A stretch of 5,963 nt of DNA from assembly GCA_002779235.1 (NCBI GenBank), contig PEXD01000057.1:1-5963 (forward strand), given 5' to 3'. The notes beneath the pieces were generated by a model. That model ran no database searches, was not told where the DNA came from, and saw only the letters and a program-made list of their open reading frames with translations. Of the stretch, positions 1 to 4,833 are shown in pieces. Position 1 is the stretch's first letter. Every line of letters begins with the position of its first letter. The DNA comes from Candidatus Woesearchaeota archaeon CG07_land_8_20_14_0_80_44_23 (lineage in GTDB: Archaea > Nanobdellota > Nanobdellia > Woesearchaeales > 0-14-0-80-44-23). The position numbers were made by a program, and so were the translations under genes.

Positions 1-7
1 AGCATCC

Positions 8-85
8 TAAAAATCCGCGATTAAGAGAGCGTCCGGTCAAACTCCGGACTTTAGTCCGGAGTAGGACGCTCTCAGCGGATTTTTA
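8..85. repeat. Triple-nested palindrome (three 10-11 bp stems)
   Basis: Three perfect inverted repeats are nested on one axis. The outer stem is TAAAAATCCGC (8-18) with GCGGATTTTTA (75-85). The middle stem is GAGAGCGTCC (25-34) with GGACGCTCTC (64-73). The inner stem is ACTCCGGACT (41-50) with AGTCCGGAGT (53-62), closed by TT. After one mismatch (7/86) the outer stem continues for three more pairs (4-6 with 87-89). Between stems the left side has 6 nt (GATTAA, GGTCAA; consensus GRTYAA) and the right side has a single A, so the folded form carries two similar bulges. It overlaps the 3' end of the truncated minus-strand toxin gene. It could be a small palindromic insertion, a transcription-end or processing hairpin (each outer arm ends in A5 or T5), or a rearrangement scar. 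The structure is certain; its role is not known. Confidence 0.9.
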
Positions 86-213
86 TGATAATGATACGGA
101 TTGCGGATAATTTCATTTATTTTCTTATTTATGGCTTCCATCTGCTTTTTGTCTTTTTTGGCAAGCCTGAAAAACTCTTTTTCAACGCCTTTCCTCAGCT
201 CATACGAATACAT
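37..213 (-). CDS. RelE-like toxin, C-terminally truncated (probable remnant)
   Basis: This is a 58-residue reading frame whose ATG directly follows the TAA of the DUF2683 antitoxin gene (TAAATG), the usual antitoxin-toxin layout. The N-terminal part (MYSYELRKGVEKEFFRLAKK, then an Asp/Lys/Gln stretch and IIRNPYHY around residues 35-42) matches the first two helices and the Asn-Pro turn of the archaeal RelE toxins that pair with DUF2683. Such mRNA-cleaving toxins are usually about 80-90 aa. Here the frame enters the nested palindrome at about residue 43 and stops at TGA after KNPLRASYSGLKSGV. The beta-sheet that carries the catalytic Arg/Lys/His or Tyr residues is therefore missing, and the product is probably inactive. 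Only 36 nt remain before the window edge, so a frameshifted continuation cannot be excluded. The N-terminal assignment is fairly safe; inactivity is inferred. Confidence 0.7.
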   Translation of the reverse strand: MYSYELRKGVEKEFFRLAKKDKKQMEAINKKINEIIRNPYHYHKNPLRASYSGLKSGV

Positions 214-447
214 TTATCTCATTCCAAAATGCTTTTTGAAATCCTTTATCCTGACAGTGCCTTCCTTTTGCCTTTTCATCATCTTATTGATGAATTCCGG
301 CCTTAGCTCAGGCTCAAGTATCTCTTCCTGGTACTGCAGGACAACTTGTTCAATTGCCTCTGACTTGTCCTTGAGCCCGAATTTCGCCTTGACAATGTTT
401 AATACTTGGTTTGCTTCTGGAGAGATGTCAATCATTCCCATCACCAT
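214..447 (-). CDS. DUF2683 family antitoxin
   Basis: A 77-aa protein that I recognise as DUF2683, a small archaeal family of putative antitoxins encoded just upstream of RelE-like toxins. Residues 4-31 (GMIDISPEANQVLNIVKAKF, then GLKDKSEA) form the N-terminal DNA-binding half, probably ribbon-helix-helix-like. Residues 33-77 (including EEILEPELRPEFINKM and a basic end) would wrap and neutralise the toxin. I chose ATG 447 because an SD site GGTGAT lies 4-5 nt upstream (plus-strand 452-457) and because the family usually starts MVxxxxDIS. A GTG at 456 is open in frame but lies within the SD site itself. It is probably autoregulated through the AT-rich repeats at 458-486. Its toxin partner looks truncated, so this antitoxin may be an orphan or may protect against related toxins elsewhere. 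Confidence 0.85.
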   Translation of the reverse strand: MVMGMIDISPEANQVLNIVKAKFGLKDKSEAIEQVVLQYQEEILEPELRPEFINKMMKRQKEGTVRIKDFKKHFGMR

Positions 448-457
448 ATACATCACC

Positions 458-490
458 TATATATCGTATATATGTAATGTATATATAAAG
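458..490 (-). promoter_or_regulatory. Promoter and possible operator of the DUF2683 locus
   Basis: Read on the minus strand, CTTTATATATACA carries an archaeal TATA box (TTTATATA, plus-strand 482-489). A start about 25 nt downstream falls near 460, just before the SD site, giving a leader of roughly 13 nt. The heptamer TATATAT occurs three times (458-464, 467-473, 480-486), one copy overlapping the TATA box and the others covering the expected start site. Such spacing could hold antitoxin dimers for autorepression, but AT-rich sequence makes chance repeats likely. Confidence 0.6.
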
Positions 491-641
491 ATTTCTGGAT
501 TAGAAATTTTTACCCGCTTTAAATCCTTTTCCCGTACCTGTCCGCATGTCTTGTGTGAATTTCCGGAAAAAGCGGAAAATAAAATGAAAAAATTCAGAAA
601 AGTTGATAAAACGCTGAGTCCAGAGCATTCCCATGGAAAGC

Positions 642-677
642 CTTAAATATGAAGTAAGATTTGTCTTACCTGGTGAT
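642..677 (+). promoter_or_regulatory. Promoter and SD site of the AbrB-RelE locus
   Basis: A TATA box CTTAAATAT (642-650) is preceded by the purine-rich GGAAAG (635-640), a plausible BRE. Transcription would start near 671-672. An SD site GGTGAT (672-677) lies 3 nt before ATG 681, so the leader is very short. This decides the start of the antitoxin: the frame is open from ATG 633, but that codon lies upstream of the TATA box. Confidence 0.65.
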
Positions 678-680
678 ACC

Positions 681-950
681 ATGTTTGACATTGCTGTTAC
701 AAGGATGAGCTCCAAGGGGCAGATTGTTATACCTGTTGAGATGAGGGAATGCTTCAAGAAAGGAGAGAAACTAATGATAATAAGGGATGATGAAAGGATT
801 CTCATGGCCAAGGCCAGCTCCCTCTCAACAGAACTCAAGGATGACCTTGAATTTGCAAGAAGAACAGAGGCAGCATTCAAGAGATACAAGAAGGGGGAAT
901 TCAATGAGATGCCTTTTGAGGAGTTCATGAAGGAAGCCAAAAAATGGTGA
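681..950 (+). CDS. SpoVT/AbrB (MazE-like) family antitoxin
   Basis: An 89-aa protein. Residues 4-46 (IAVTRMSSKGQIVIPVEMRE, then a GEKL...IIRDDERILMAKA pattern) are a clear swapped-hairpin AbrB/MazE DNA-binding domain, with the hallmark SSKGQIVIP at 10-18. Residues 47-89 are a charged helical tail (ELKDDLEFARRTEAAFKRYK, then GEFNEMPFEEFMKEAKKW) of the kind that wraps a toxin. The stop overlaps the start of the RelE-fold toxin by 7 nt (944-950), so the two are translationally coupled. The protein would repress its own promoter and neutralise the toxin. AbrB-type antitoxins more often pair with MazF or VapC (PIN) toxins; a RelE-fold partner is less usual but does occur in archaea. Confidence 0.88.
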   Translation: MFDIAVTRMSSKGQIVIPVEMRECFKKGEKLMIIRDDERILMAKASSLSTELKDDLEFARRTEAAFKRYKKGEFNEMPFEEFMKEAKKW

Positions 951-1192
951 AGATTGCTTTCAGCGCTGATTTTCAGAAAACATTCTCAAAAATCAAAGAT
1001 TCTTCATTAAAAGAGCGCATCCTTAAGCAGATTTCCAAAATATGCAAAAGCCCAGATTCAGGAAAGCCCATGCGCTTTTCAAGAAAAGGCACAAGGGAGA
1101 TTTATGTTGCCCCATTCCGGATTTCTTACATTTACTTAAAGGATGAAGGCAAGGTTGTCCTCCTCTCATTCTACCATAAGGATAAGCAATAG
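944..1192 (+). CDS. RelE/ParE superfamily toxin
   Basis: An 82-aa protein, normal length for the superfamily. Residues 1-34 give the first strand and two helices (VKIAFSADFQKTFSKIKDSS, then LKERILKQISKI). The segment GKPMRF (40-45) followed by KGTREIYVAPFRISYIYL (48-65) is the typical beta-sheet with conserved Arg at 44, 51 and 59. The C-terminus VVLLSFYHKDKQ ends in the Y/H/K positions (76-78) that in RelE-type RNases contribute to ribosome-dependent mRNA cleavage. The usual substrate is translating mRNA; ParE-like members instead poison gyrase, and sequence alone does not decide between them here. The start overlaps the antitoxin stop (ATGGTGA), with GGAAG about 10 nt upstream as a weak SD. 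All expected strands are present, so it looks intact. Confidence 0.87.
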   Translation: MVKIAFSADFQKTFSKIKDSSLKERILKQISKICKSPDSGKPMRFSRKGTREIYVAPFRISYIYLKDEGKVVLLSFYHKDKQ

Positions 1193-1203
1193 TTCTTCGC
1201 AAG

Positions 1204-1212
1204 CTTTAAATA
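1204..1212 (+). promoter_or_regulatory. TATA box of the 156-aa gene
   Basis: CTTTAAATA, preceded by the BRE-like GCAAG, lies 24 nt before ATG 1236. The expected transcription start coincides with the start codon, so the mRNA is probably leaderless; no convincing SD is present in GAGAAAGAAAAGAAT. The box sits just after the toxin stop, so the gene need not be part of the TA operon. Confidence 0.6.
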
Positions 1213-1235
1213 CAAACACTGAGAAAGAAAAGAAT

Positions 1236-1706
1236 ATGATATCCCAACTCTTTGACGCAAACTCTTTAAGGGAGCAGCTAACTAAACTGACAAACAGCTC
1301 TGGCTGGCAGGAAGAGTTCTGCGATGACTATGCCCTGAAGGAGAAATTCATCAGTATGGTGTTTGAGAAATTCCCTCCTGAAATAATCGCAAAGATAGTG
1401 AAAGGCGCAGCATCAACAAAGTCAGATGACCTGAATTTCTACGATGTAAAGATTGACACAGCTGATTTATTCAGGTGCCTTGAGAACAGCGCAAGCGTGA
1501 AAATCGTTGAGATTCCCGGAATTGAGCCGAAGCCCGACTTTTCATGCAAGTATGTAGCAATACTCTACGAGATGCAGAAGCCGGACTGGCAGGTAATCTA
1601 TGACAAGAGCGCTCCCTATGAGAAATGCGCGTCTGAAAAATACGGGCTGATATACTCGCTGAAAGAGGGCGCTGAGGACAGGCAAACCTTATTGATATTT
1701 GAGTGA
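1236..1706 (+). CDS. Hypothetical protein, 156 aa
   Basis: I do not recognise this family. The frame is open from ATG 1143, but that start lies inside the toxin gene and upstream of the TATA box at 1204. ATG 1236 fits a leaderless transcript and gives 156 aa. The N-terminal half is helical (FDANSLREQLTKLTN; EKFISMVFEKFPPEIIAKIV at 37-56). The C-terminal half has alternating hydrophobic strands (VKIVEIPGI at 88-96; YVAILYEM at 106-113; WQVIYDKSAPYEK at 118-130; YGLIYSL at 136-142; TLLIFE at the end), suggesting a small alpha+beta domain. There are four Cys (29, 81, 104, 131) without a CxxC motif, and no signal peptide or membrane segment. It follows a TA pair and converges on the coiled-coil gene; nothing in the context fixes a role. 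Confidence 0.75.
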   Translation: MISQLFDANSLREQLTKLTNSSGWQEEFCDDYALKEKFISMVFEKFPPEIIAKIVKGAASTKSDDLNFYDVKIDTADLFRCLENSASVKIVEIPGIEPKPDFSCKYVAILYEMQKPDWQVIYDKSAPYEKCASEKYGLIYSLKEGAEDRQTLLIFE

Positions 1707-1776
1707 GAAATTCTTAAGAAAAGGGTTTGAATAAGAAATATTATGAGCTGCAAATATCCTTCAGGCCATCTCCATT

Positions 1777-3186
1777 TTAATGCCCAAATCCGCCGCCAGT
1801 GCCAAAGCCCCCGCCGCCTCCAAAGCTTCCTCCACTCCCAAAGCTTCCTCCACTCCCAAAGCTCCCTCCGCTCCCGGAACTGCCTGAAGAGCCATGATAC
1901 CATGAGTCAGACTCGTAGGAATGTCTCTCAAAATATTGATGCTCCTTCATTTCACTAAATATTTGATTTATTGTCAGGCTTCTCAACATGTAAAGCTGGA
2001 GCAGTCTGTCAATATCAAAGTCGCCCCTAAAGCGCGATTCTGAGGACTCATAATCATTTCTGGTATAATCTCTCTTGAACTCCCTGAGTCCGTCCAGCTT
2101 TGCTCCAATACTGCTCTGCTCTGTCTTTAATGATTTTGCTTCTTGTTTCAATTCTGCAGTTTTCTTATCAGCATTTTCAATCTTTGCCACAAGCTCATCG
2201 TCCTCTTTTCTGCTTGTTGAAGAGGCAATATTTTTCAGGAATGAAAGGTCTTTTCCTTCCAGATAATTTTCGAGATTGGCAATTACTTCCCTGTAATATT
2301 GGCCCTTGTCATCATCTATTCCCTTTATTTCTTGAATGTATTTTTTATAATCTGAATCTGATTTTTCAATTTCTGACATTATTGACTTTCTCTTCTCTCC
2401 GAGAGTTCTGCCTTGCGCAATTGCACTGTCAAGCCCGTGCTTTTTTGCCTTGTCTTTTTCAATGTCGCTTATTTGGGCAACCAGCGCGTCAAGGTCTTCC
2501 TGCCTTTTTTTGATTTCTGTTTCAATTGCTTCAGGCATGCTTGTCAGGAAATCATAATTTTTTTTGTTTTCCTCATAATTGATTACTTTTGCAACAAACC
2601 TGTCCATGAGGCTGCTGTGCTTAGGGTCATATCCCCTTTTCAAGAGATACATAAAAAATTGACTGCTCTCATAATCGGCAAGTTTCTTTTCAGCCTCTGT
2701 TTTGAATGCTTCATACCTCTTTTTATTCTGGGCAAGCACCTCATCTGCCTTATTTGCATTATCTTTCAGCTCGGTATAGCCCTTATCTGCCTTGAGCTCA
2801 TCTGATATTACGCCTCTTAATTCATTTATCTCCTTCACTTTTTCTTCAAGCGTTTCATCTGTTTCAGTAAATTTTTTCTCAAGAGAGGCTTTATCTTTTC
2901 TTGAATCGCTGCTGAGACTTTCAACCTTCTTTCTCCTCTGCTGTTTATCGTTGAATACTTTCTGAACAAGCCCTTGGAATTCAGGAAGAGTGTTTGCTAC
3001 AGTCTCAGCATTCATCTGTGGAAGATAGAATTTTGCCAATTCAATATAGCTGTTGTTTCTCTCTTTAGAAAAACTTTCAATGCTGTTTTCATTGCTATAG
3101 AGTTTTCTGCTAAGTGCCTCATAATGGTCTTCCACTTCATTTATTTTTTCTAAAATCCTGCCGTATACGCTTTTCCCTGAACTCAT
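1777..3186 (-). CDS. Coiled-coil protein with Gly/Ser/Phe-rich C-terminal tail
   Basis: A 469-aa, highly charged, mostly helical protein. Coiled-coil stretches run over residues 10-50, 75-175, 205-310 and 325-375. A less repetitive segment at about 177-216 (FFMYLLKRGYDPKHSSLMDR, then FVAKVINYEENKKNYDFL) resembles, from memory, a block in bacterial coiled-coil proteins encoded near DUF6384 genes. Residues 388-410 (GDFDIDRLLQLYMLRSLTIN) form a short hydrophobic helix. The tail from 432 is low-complexity SGGSFG-type repeats ending TGGGFGH, an ending I also associate with those bacterial proteins. There is no signal peptide. I chose ATG 3186 because AAGGTGA lies 5 nt upstream (plus-strand 3192-3198); a GTG at 3195 lies within that SD. 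It sits 42 nt after DUF6384 on the same strand, almost certainly one operon. It may be a scaffold or partner of that membrane protein; no enzyme motif is seen. Confidence 0.85.
   Translation of the reverse strand: MSSGKSVYGRILEKINEVEDHYEALSRKLYSNENSIESFSKERNNSYIELAKFYLPQMNAETVANTLPEFQGLVQKVFNDKQQRRKKVESLSSDSRKDKASLEKKFTETDETLEEKVKEINELRGVISDELKADKGYTELKDNANKADEVLAQNKKRYEAFKTEAEKKLADYESSQFFMYLLKRGYDPKHSSLMDRFVAKVINYEENKKNYDFLTSMPEAIETEIKKRQEDLDALVAQISDIEKDKAKKHGLDSAIAQGRTLGEKRKSIMSEIEKSDSDYKKYIQEIKGIDDDKGQYYREVIANLENYLEGKDLSFLKNIASSTSRKEDDELVAKIENADKKTAELKQEAKSLKTEQSSIGAKLDGLREFKRDYTRNDYESSESRFRGDFDIDRLLQLYMLRSLTINQIFSEMKEHQYFERHSYESDSWYHGSSGSSGSGGSFGSGGSFGSGGSFGGGGGFGTGGGFGH
1820..1873. repeat. 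18-bp tandem repeat, three copies, within the Gly-rich tail
   Basis: The unit CCAAAGCTTCCTCCACTC occurs at 1820-1837 and identically at 1838-1855. A third copy at 1856-1873 differs at two positions. Read on the minus strand, each unit encodes the hexapeptide SGGSFG in phase with the coiled-coil gene. The identity of two copies at DNA level points to recent slippage or expansion, so tail length may vary between strains. Confidence 0.9.
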
Positions 3187-3228
3187 CCAATTCACCTTGA
3201 AAATGATTTTATGCTGTTAATCATGATT

Positions 3229-4671
3229 CTACCAGTCTGTTATCTCACCTAATTTCTCCAAAGGCTTTCCCTGATAGCGCATTATGATTTCTTCTGTGAT
3301 AAATCCCCTCTTTTTTATGCTGAAGATGTTGTTGTCAATTATCCCATTATCCTCATTATCTTTTCCAACAGTGTCATAGACTTCCTTGGGCACGCGCTCT
3401 CCCCATTCAGTGACTGTTTTTATCTTGCCTGTTTCCTCATTTGTTATGCTCTTAGGAATGTCATTGCCTTTAGACTCTTGGGCATGCAGGAGCAGATAAT
3501 AATTCTTTATGCTCTTATTGTCAAGCTTATAGCGCCAAACTCCTCCTGTTATTATCAGCTTGTATTCCTGCTTCAATGTCTCGTCCAGCTCAAGCATCTG
3601 GTTTACAGTTTCTTCCAGCTTATTTACATCTGAAGTTTTAATGTACTGGCCTGCTTCAGAATACAGGACTTGTCCCCTGTCTTTGGCAAGCTGCTCTATC
3701 GCTATCTCTTTTATTGAAGAATATTCTTGTTCAACTTTTATTGTCAATTCTGAGAATGTGTTTATTGATGCTTCCAGGCCAGAGAGTTCATCCTTATGCT
3801 TCACTGCTTCGCTTAGCTGCCTTTTTTCAATACTGCTGATTCCATTGTTGTAAGTAAGCTCTGCCTGTTTTGAAAATGTTTCATTCGGCTTGAGATTCCT
3901 TATATCAGTTATCAGCTGGTCTAAAGATGTTTTTGTGTTCACAAGCTGCTGCTGGGTTTCAATAATAGCCGATGCCTTGTCCTTGTCTGATTTTGCAGAA
4001 TCAATATTTAACTGAATGCCGGCAAGTTTTTGCTTTGCCTCAGCATAATTGCTTTGATTGATATCATCAGAAGCAGTTCCGCCTGAGCAGTATTTTTCAA
4101 AAAAAGAATCGCTAAGGCTTAATTCATTTCTTGAATTCGTGACAAAAACATTAAGATTGTCCAGTTCATTTTTCGGCAGCTGGGCTACAAATGGAGAAGC
4201 CAAAATTATGTCTATATCCTTATCAATTGATTCTTTGCTCATATAGGACTCTTCAACTATATTTTCTACATTTCTTTCTGCTCTCATTCTTCCGGCTTTA
4301 TCAACTGTTTTTATTACACCCCAGCTTCCGAGTCCTATTGCACCGATGCACAGCGCAGGAACAACATATTTCTTGAAAATTTTGTCTCTGTTCACATATA
4401 ATTCTGCGATTTTACAGGAGAGATTTTTTTCCGGTTGCTTGAATTTGTAAAGTTCTGAGAAATAGTTTTCAATAGCGGCATCCAGGTGCTCATCACTTAG
4501 CTCTACGCCCATCTGCTGGTATGTCTTTCTCAATCTTTCTCTTATGTCTGCTTTTTGTTCATCCACGCTCAACTGTCTCTTTACCTCTTCCTCTTGCTTT
4601 TTGAGGGCGTCTGCAACATCCATTATTCTCATGAAGTCTTCAATAGTGGGCTCATTCTTTTTTTCCGCCAT
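3229..4671 (-). CDS. DUF6384 family membrane-anchored protein
   Basis: A 480-aa protein that I assign to DUF6384, a family of unknown function. The N-terminal block, residues 9-101 (TIEDFMRIMDVADALKKQEE, then RLRKTYQQMGVELSDEHLDAA and KIAELYVNR), is typical. One membrane helix follows at about 102-121 (YVVPALCIGAIGLGSWGVIK), with basic residues on both sides and no signal peptide. Residues 130-370 are a long helical, partly coiled-coil region. The C-terminal domain (376-480) carries the features I recall for the family: GGVWRYK at 376-382, NYYLLLHA at 390-397, TEWGERV at 421-427, DNGIIDNN at 441-448, KKRGF at 453-457 and a final DW. The ATG at 4671 is about 25 nt from the TATA-box centre, so the mRNA is probably leaderless. 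It is the first gene of a minus-strand operon with the coiled-coil gene and divergent from the gene at 4834. It probably anchors a complex at the membrane; the biochemical role is unknown. Confidence 0.82.
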   Translation of the reverse strand: MAEKKNEPTIEDFMRIMDVADALKKQEEEVKRQLSVDEQKADIRERLRKTYQQMGVELSDEHLDAAIENYFSELYKFKQPEKNLSCKIAELYVNRDKIFKKYVVPALCIGAIGLGSWGVIKTVDKAGRMRAERNVENIVEESYMSKESIDKDIDIILASPFVAQLPKNELDNLNVFVTNSRNELSLSDSFFEKYCSGGTASDDINQSNYAEAKQKLAGIQLNIDSAKSDKDKASAIIETQQQLVNTKTSLDQLITDIRNLKPNETFSKQAELTYNNGISSIEKRQLSEAVKHKDELSGLEASINTFSELTIKVEQEYSSIKEIAIEQLAKDRGQVLYSEAGQYIKTSDVNKLEETVNQMLELDETLKQEYKLIITGGVWRYKLDNKSIKNYYLLLHAQESKGNDIPKSITNEETGKIKTVTEWGERVPKEVYDTVGKDNEDNGIIDNNIFSIKKRGFITEEIIMRYQGKPLEKLGEITDW

Positions 4672-4694
4672 GGCAGCCTGGTAATTTTCACTCG

Positions 4695-4709
4695 CTTTTA
4701 AACCTTTCG
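4695..4709 (-). promoter_or_regulatory. Promoter of the DUF6384 operon
   Basis: On the minus strand, the BRE-like CGAAAGG is followed by TTTAAAAG (plus-strand 4695-4702). The expected start near 4673 is 2-3 nt before the ATG, so the transcript is leaderless or nearly so. No SD precedes ATG 4671. Confidence 0.6.
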
Positions 4710-4743
4710 TTCTTTACCATTACATAGGAGTAAAATAAGAAAG
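4704..4743. promoter_or_regulatory. Imperfect inverted repeat between divergent promoters
   Basis: CTTTCGTTCTTTAC (4704-4717) and GTAAAATAAGAAAG (4730-4743) are inverted copies matching at 11 of 14 positions, separated by 12 nt. They lie exactly between the two divergent TATA boxes and include both BRE regions. They may be a shared regulator site or simply two similar promoter-upstream elements; AT-richness makes a partial chance match possible. Confidence 0.4.
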
Positions 4744-4754
4744 ATTTATATAGC
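4740..4754 (+). promoter_or_regulatory. Promoter of the helical-protein gene
   Basis: GAAAGA (4739-4744) followed by the TATA box TTTATATA (4745-4752). Transcription would start near 4774, giving a leader of about 60 nt that ends in the strong SD GGAGG (4821-4825), 8 nt before ATG 4834. The leadered, strong-SD layout contrasts with the leaderless divergent DUF6384 gene. Confidence 0.6.
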
Positions 4755-4833
4755 AAATATGAATTTCTCATCATCAGTTTTCAATAAATATTGTAAATTT
4801 TTGAAAAGGCCGAGAATATTGGAGGCGTAAAAG

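Noticed and set aside
512..576. TTTAAA and short palindromes such as TTTCCGGAAA in the gap between the divergent TA loci, considered as an extra promoter or a small RNA gene.
   Set aside because: No gene follows the TATA-like site at the right distance, no C/D-box pair or stable long hairpin is seen, and the palindromes are short.
101..646. A 181-codon plus-strand open frame across the DUF2683 locus.
   Set aside because: It is antisense to the recognisable DUF2683 and RelE-like genes, has hydrophobic low-information composition and no SD.
500..940. A 146-codon minus-strand open frame opposite the AbrB gene.
   Set aside because: It is the reverse-strand shadow of the AbrB antitoxin, which has a clear domain, promoter and SD.
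1707..1776. Possible terminator between the convergent genes (palindrome TTCTTAAGAA at 1711-1720, and a minus-strand CCCTTTTCTT).
   Set aside because: There is no clear T-tract on the plus strand and only a short one on the minus strand; a 10-bp AT-rich palindrome is easily chance.
2075..2805. Several plus-strand open frames within the coiled-coil gene.
   Set aside because: They mirror the Lys/Glu-rich coding strand, giving Phe/Leu/Cys-rich products; no SD sites or promoters support them.
4759..4830. A 23-codon upstream reading frame ending 3 nt before ATG 4834, its last codons overlapping the SD.
   Set aside because: The TATA box at 4745-4752 predicts transcription starting near 4774, downstream of this ATG, so it would not be in the mRNA; it also has no SD.
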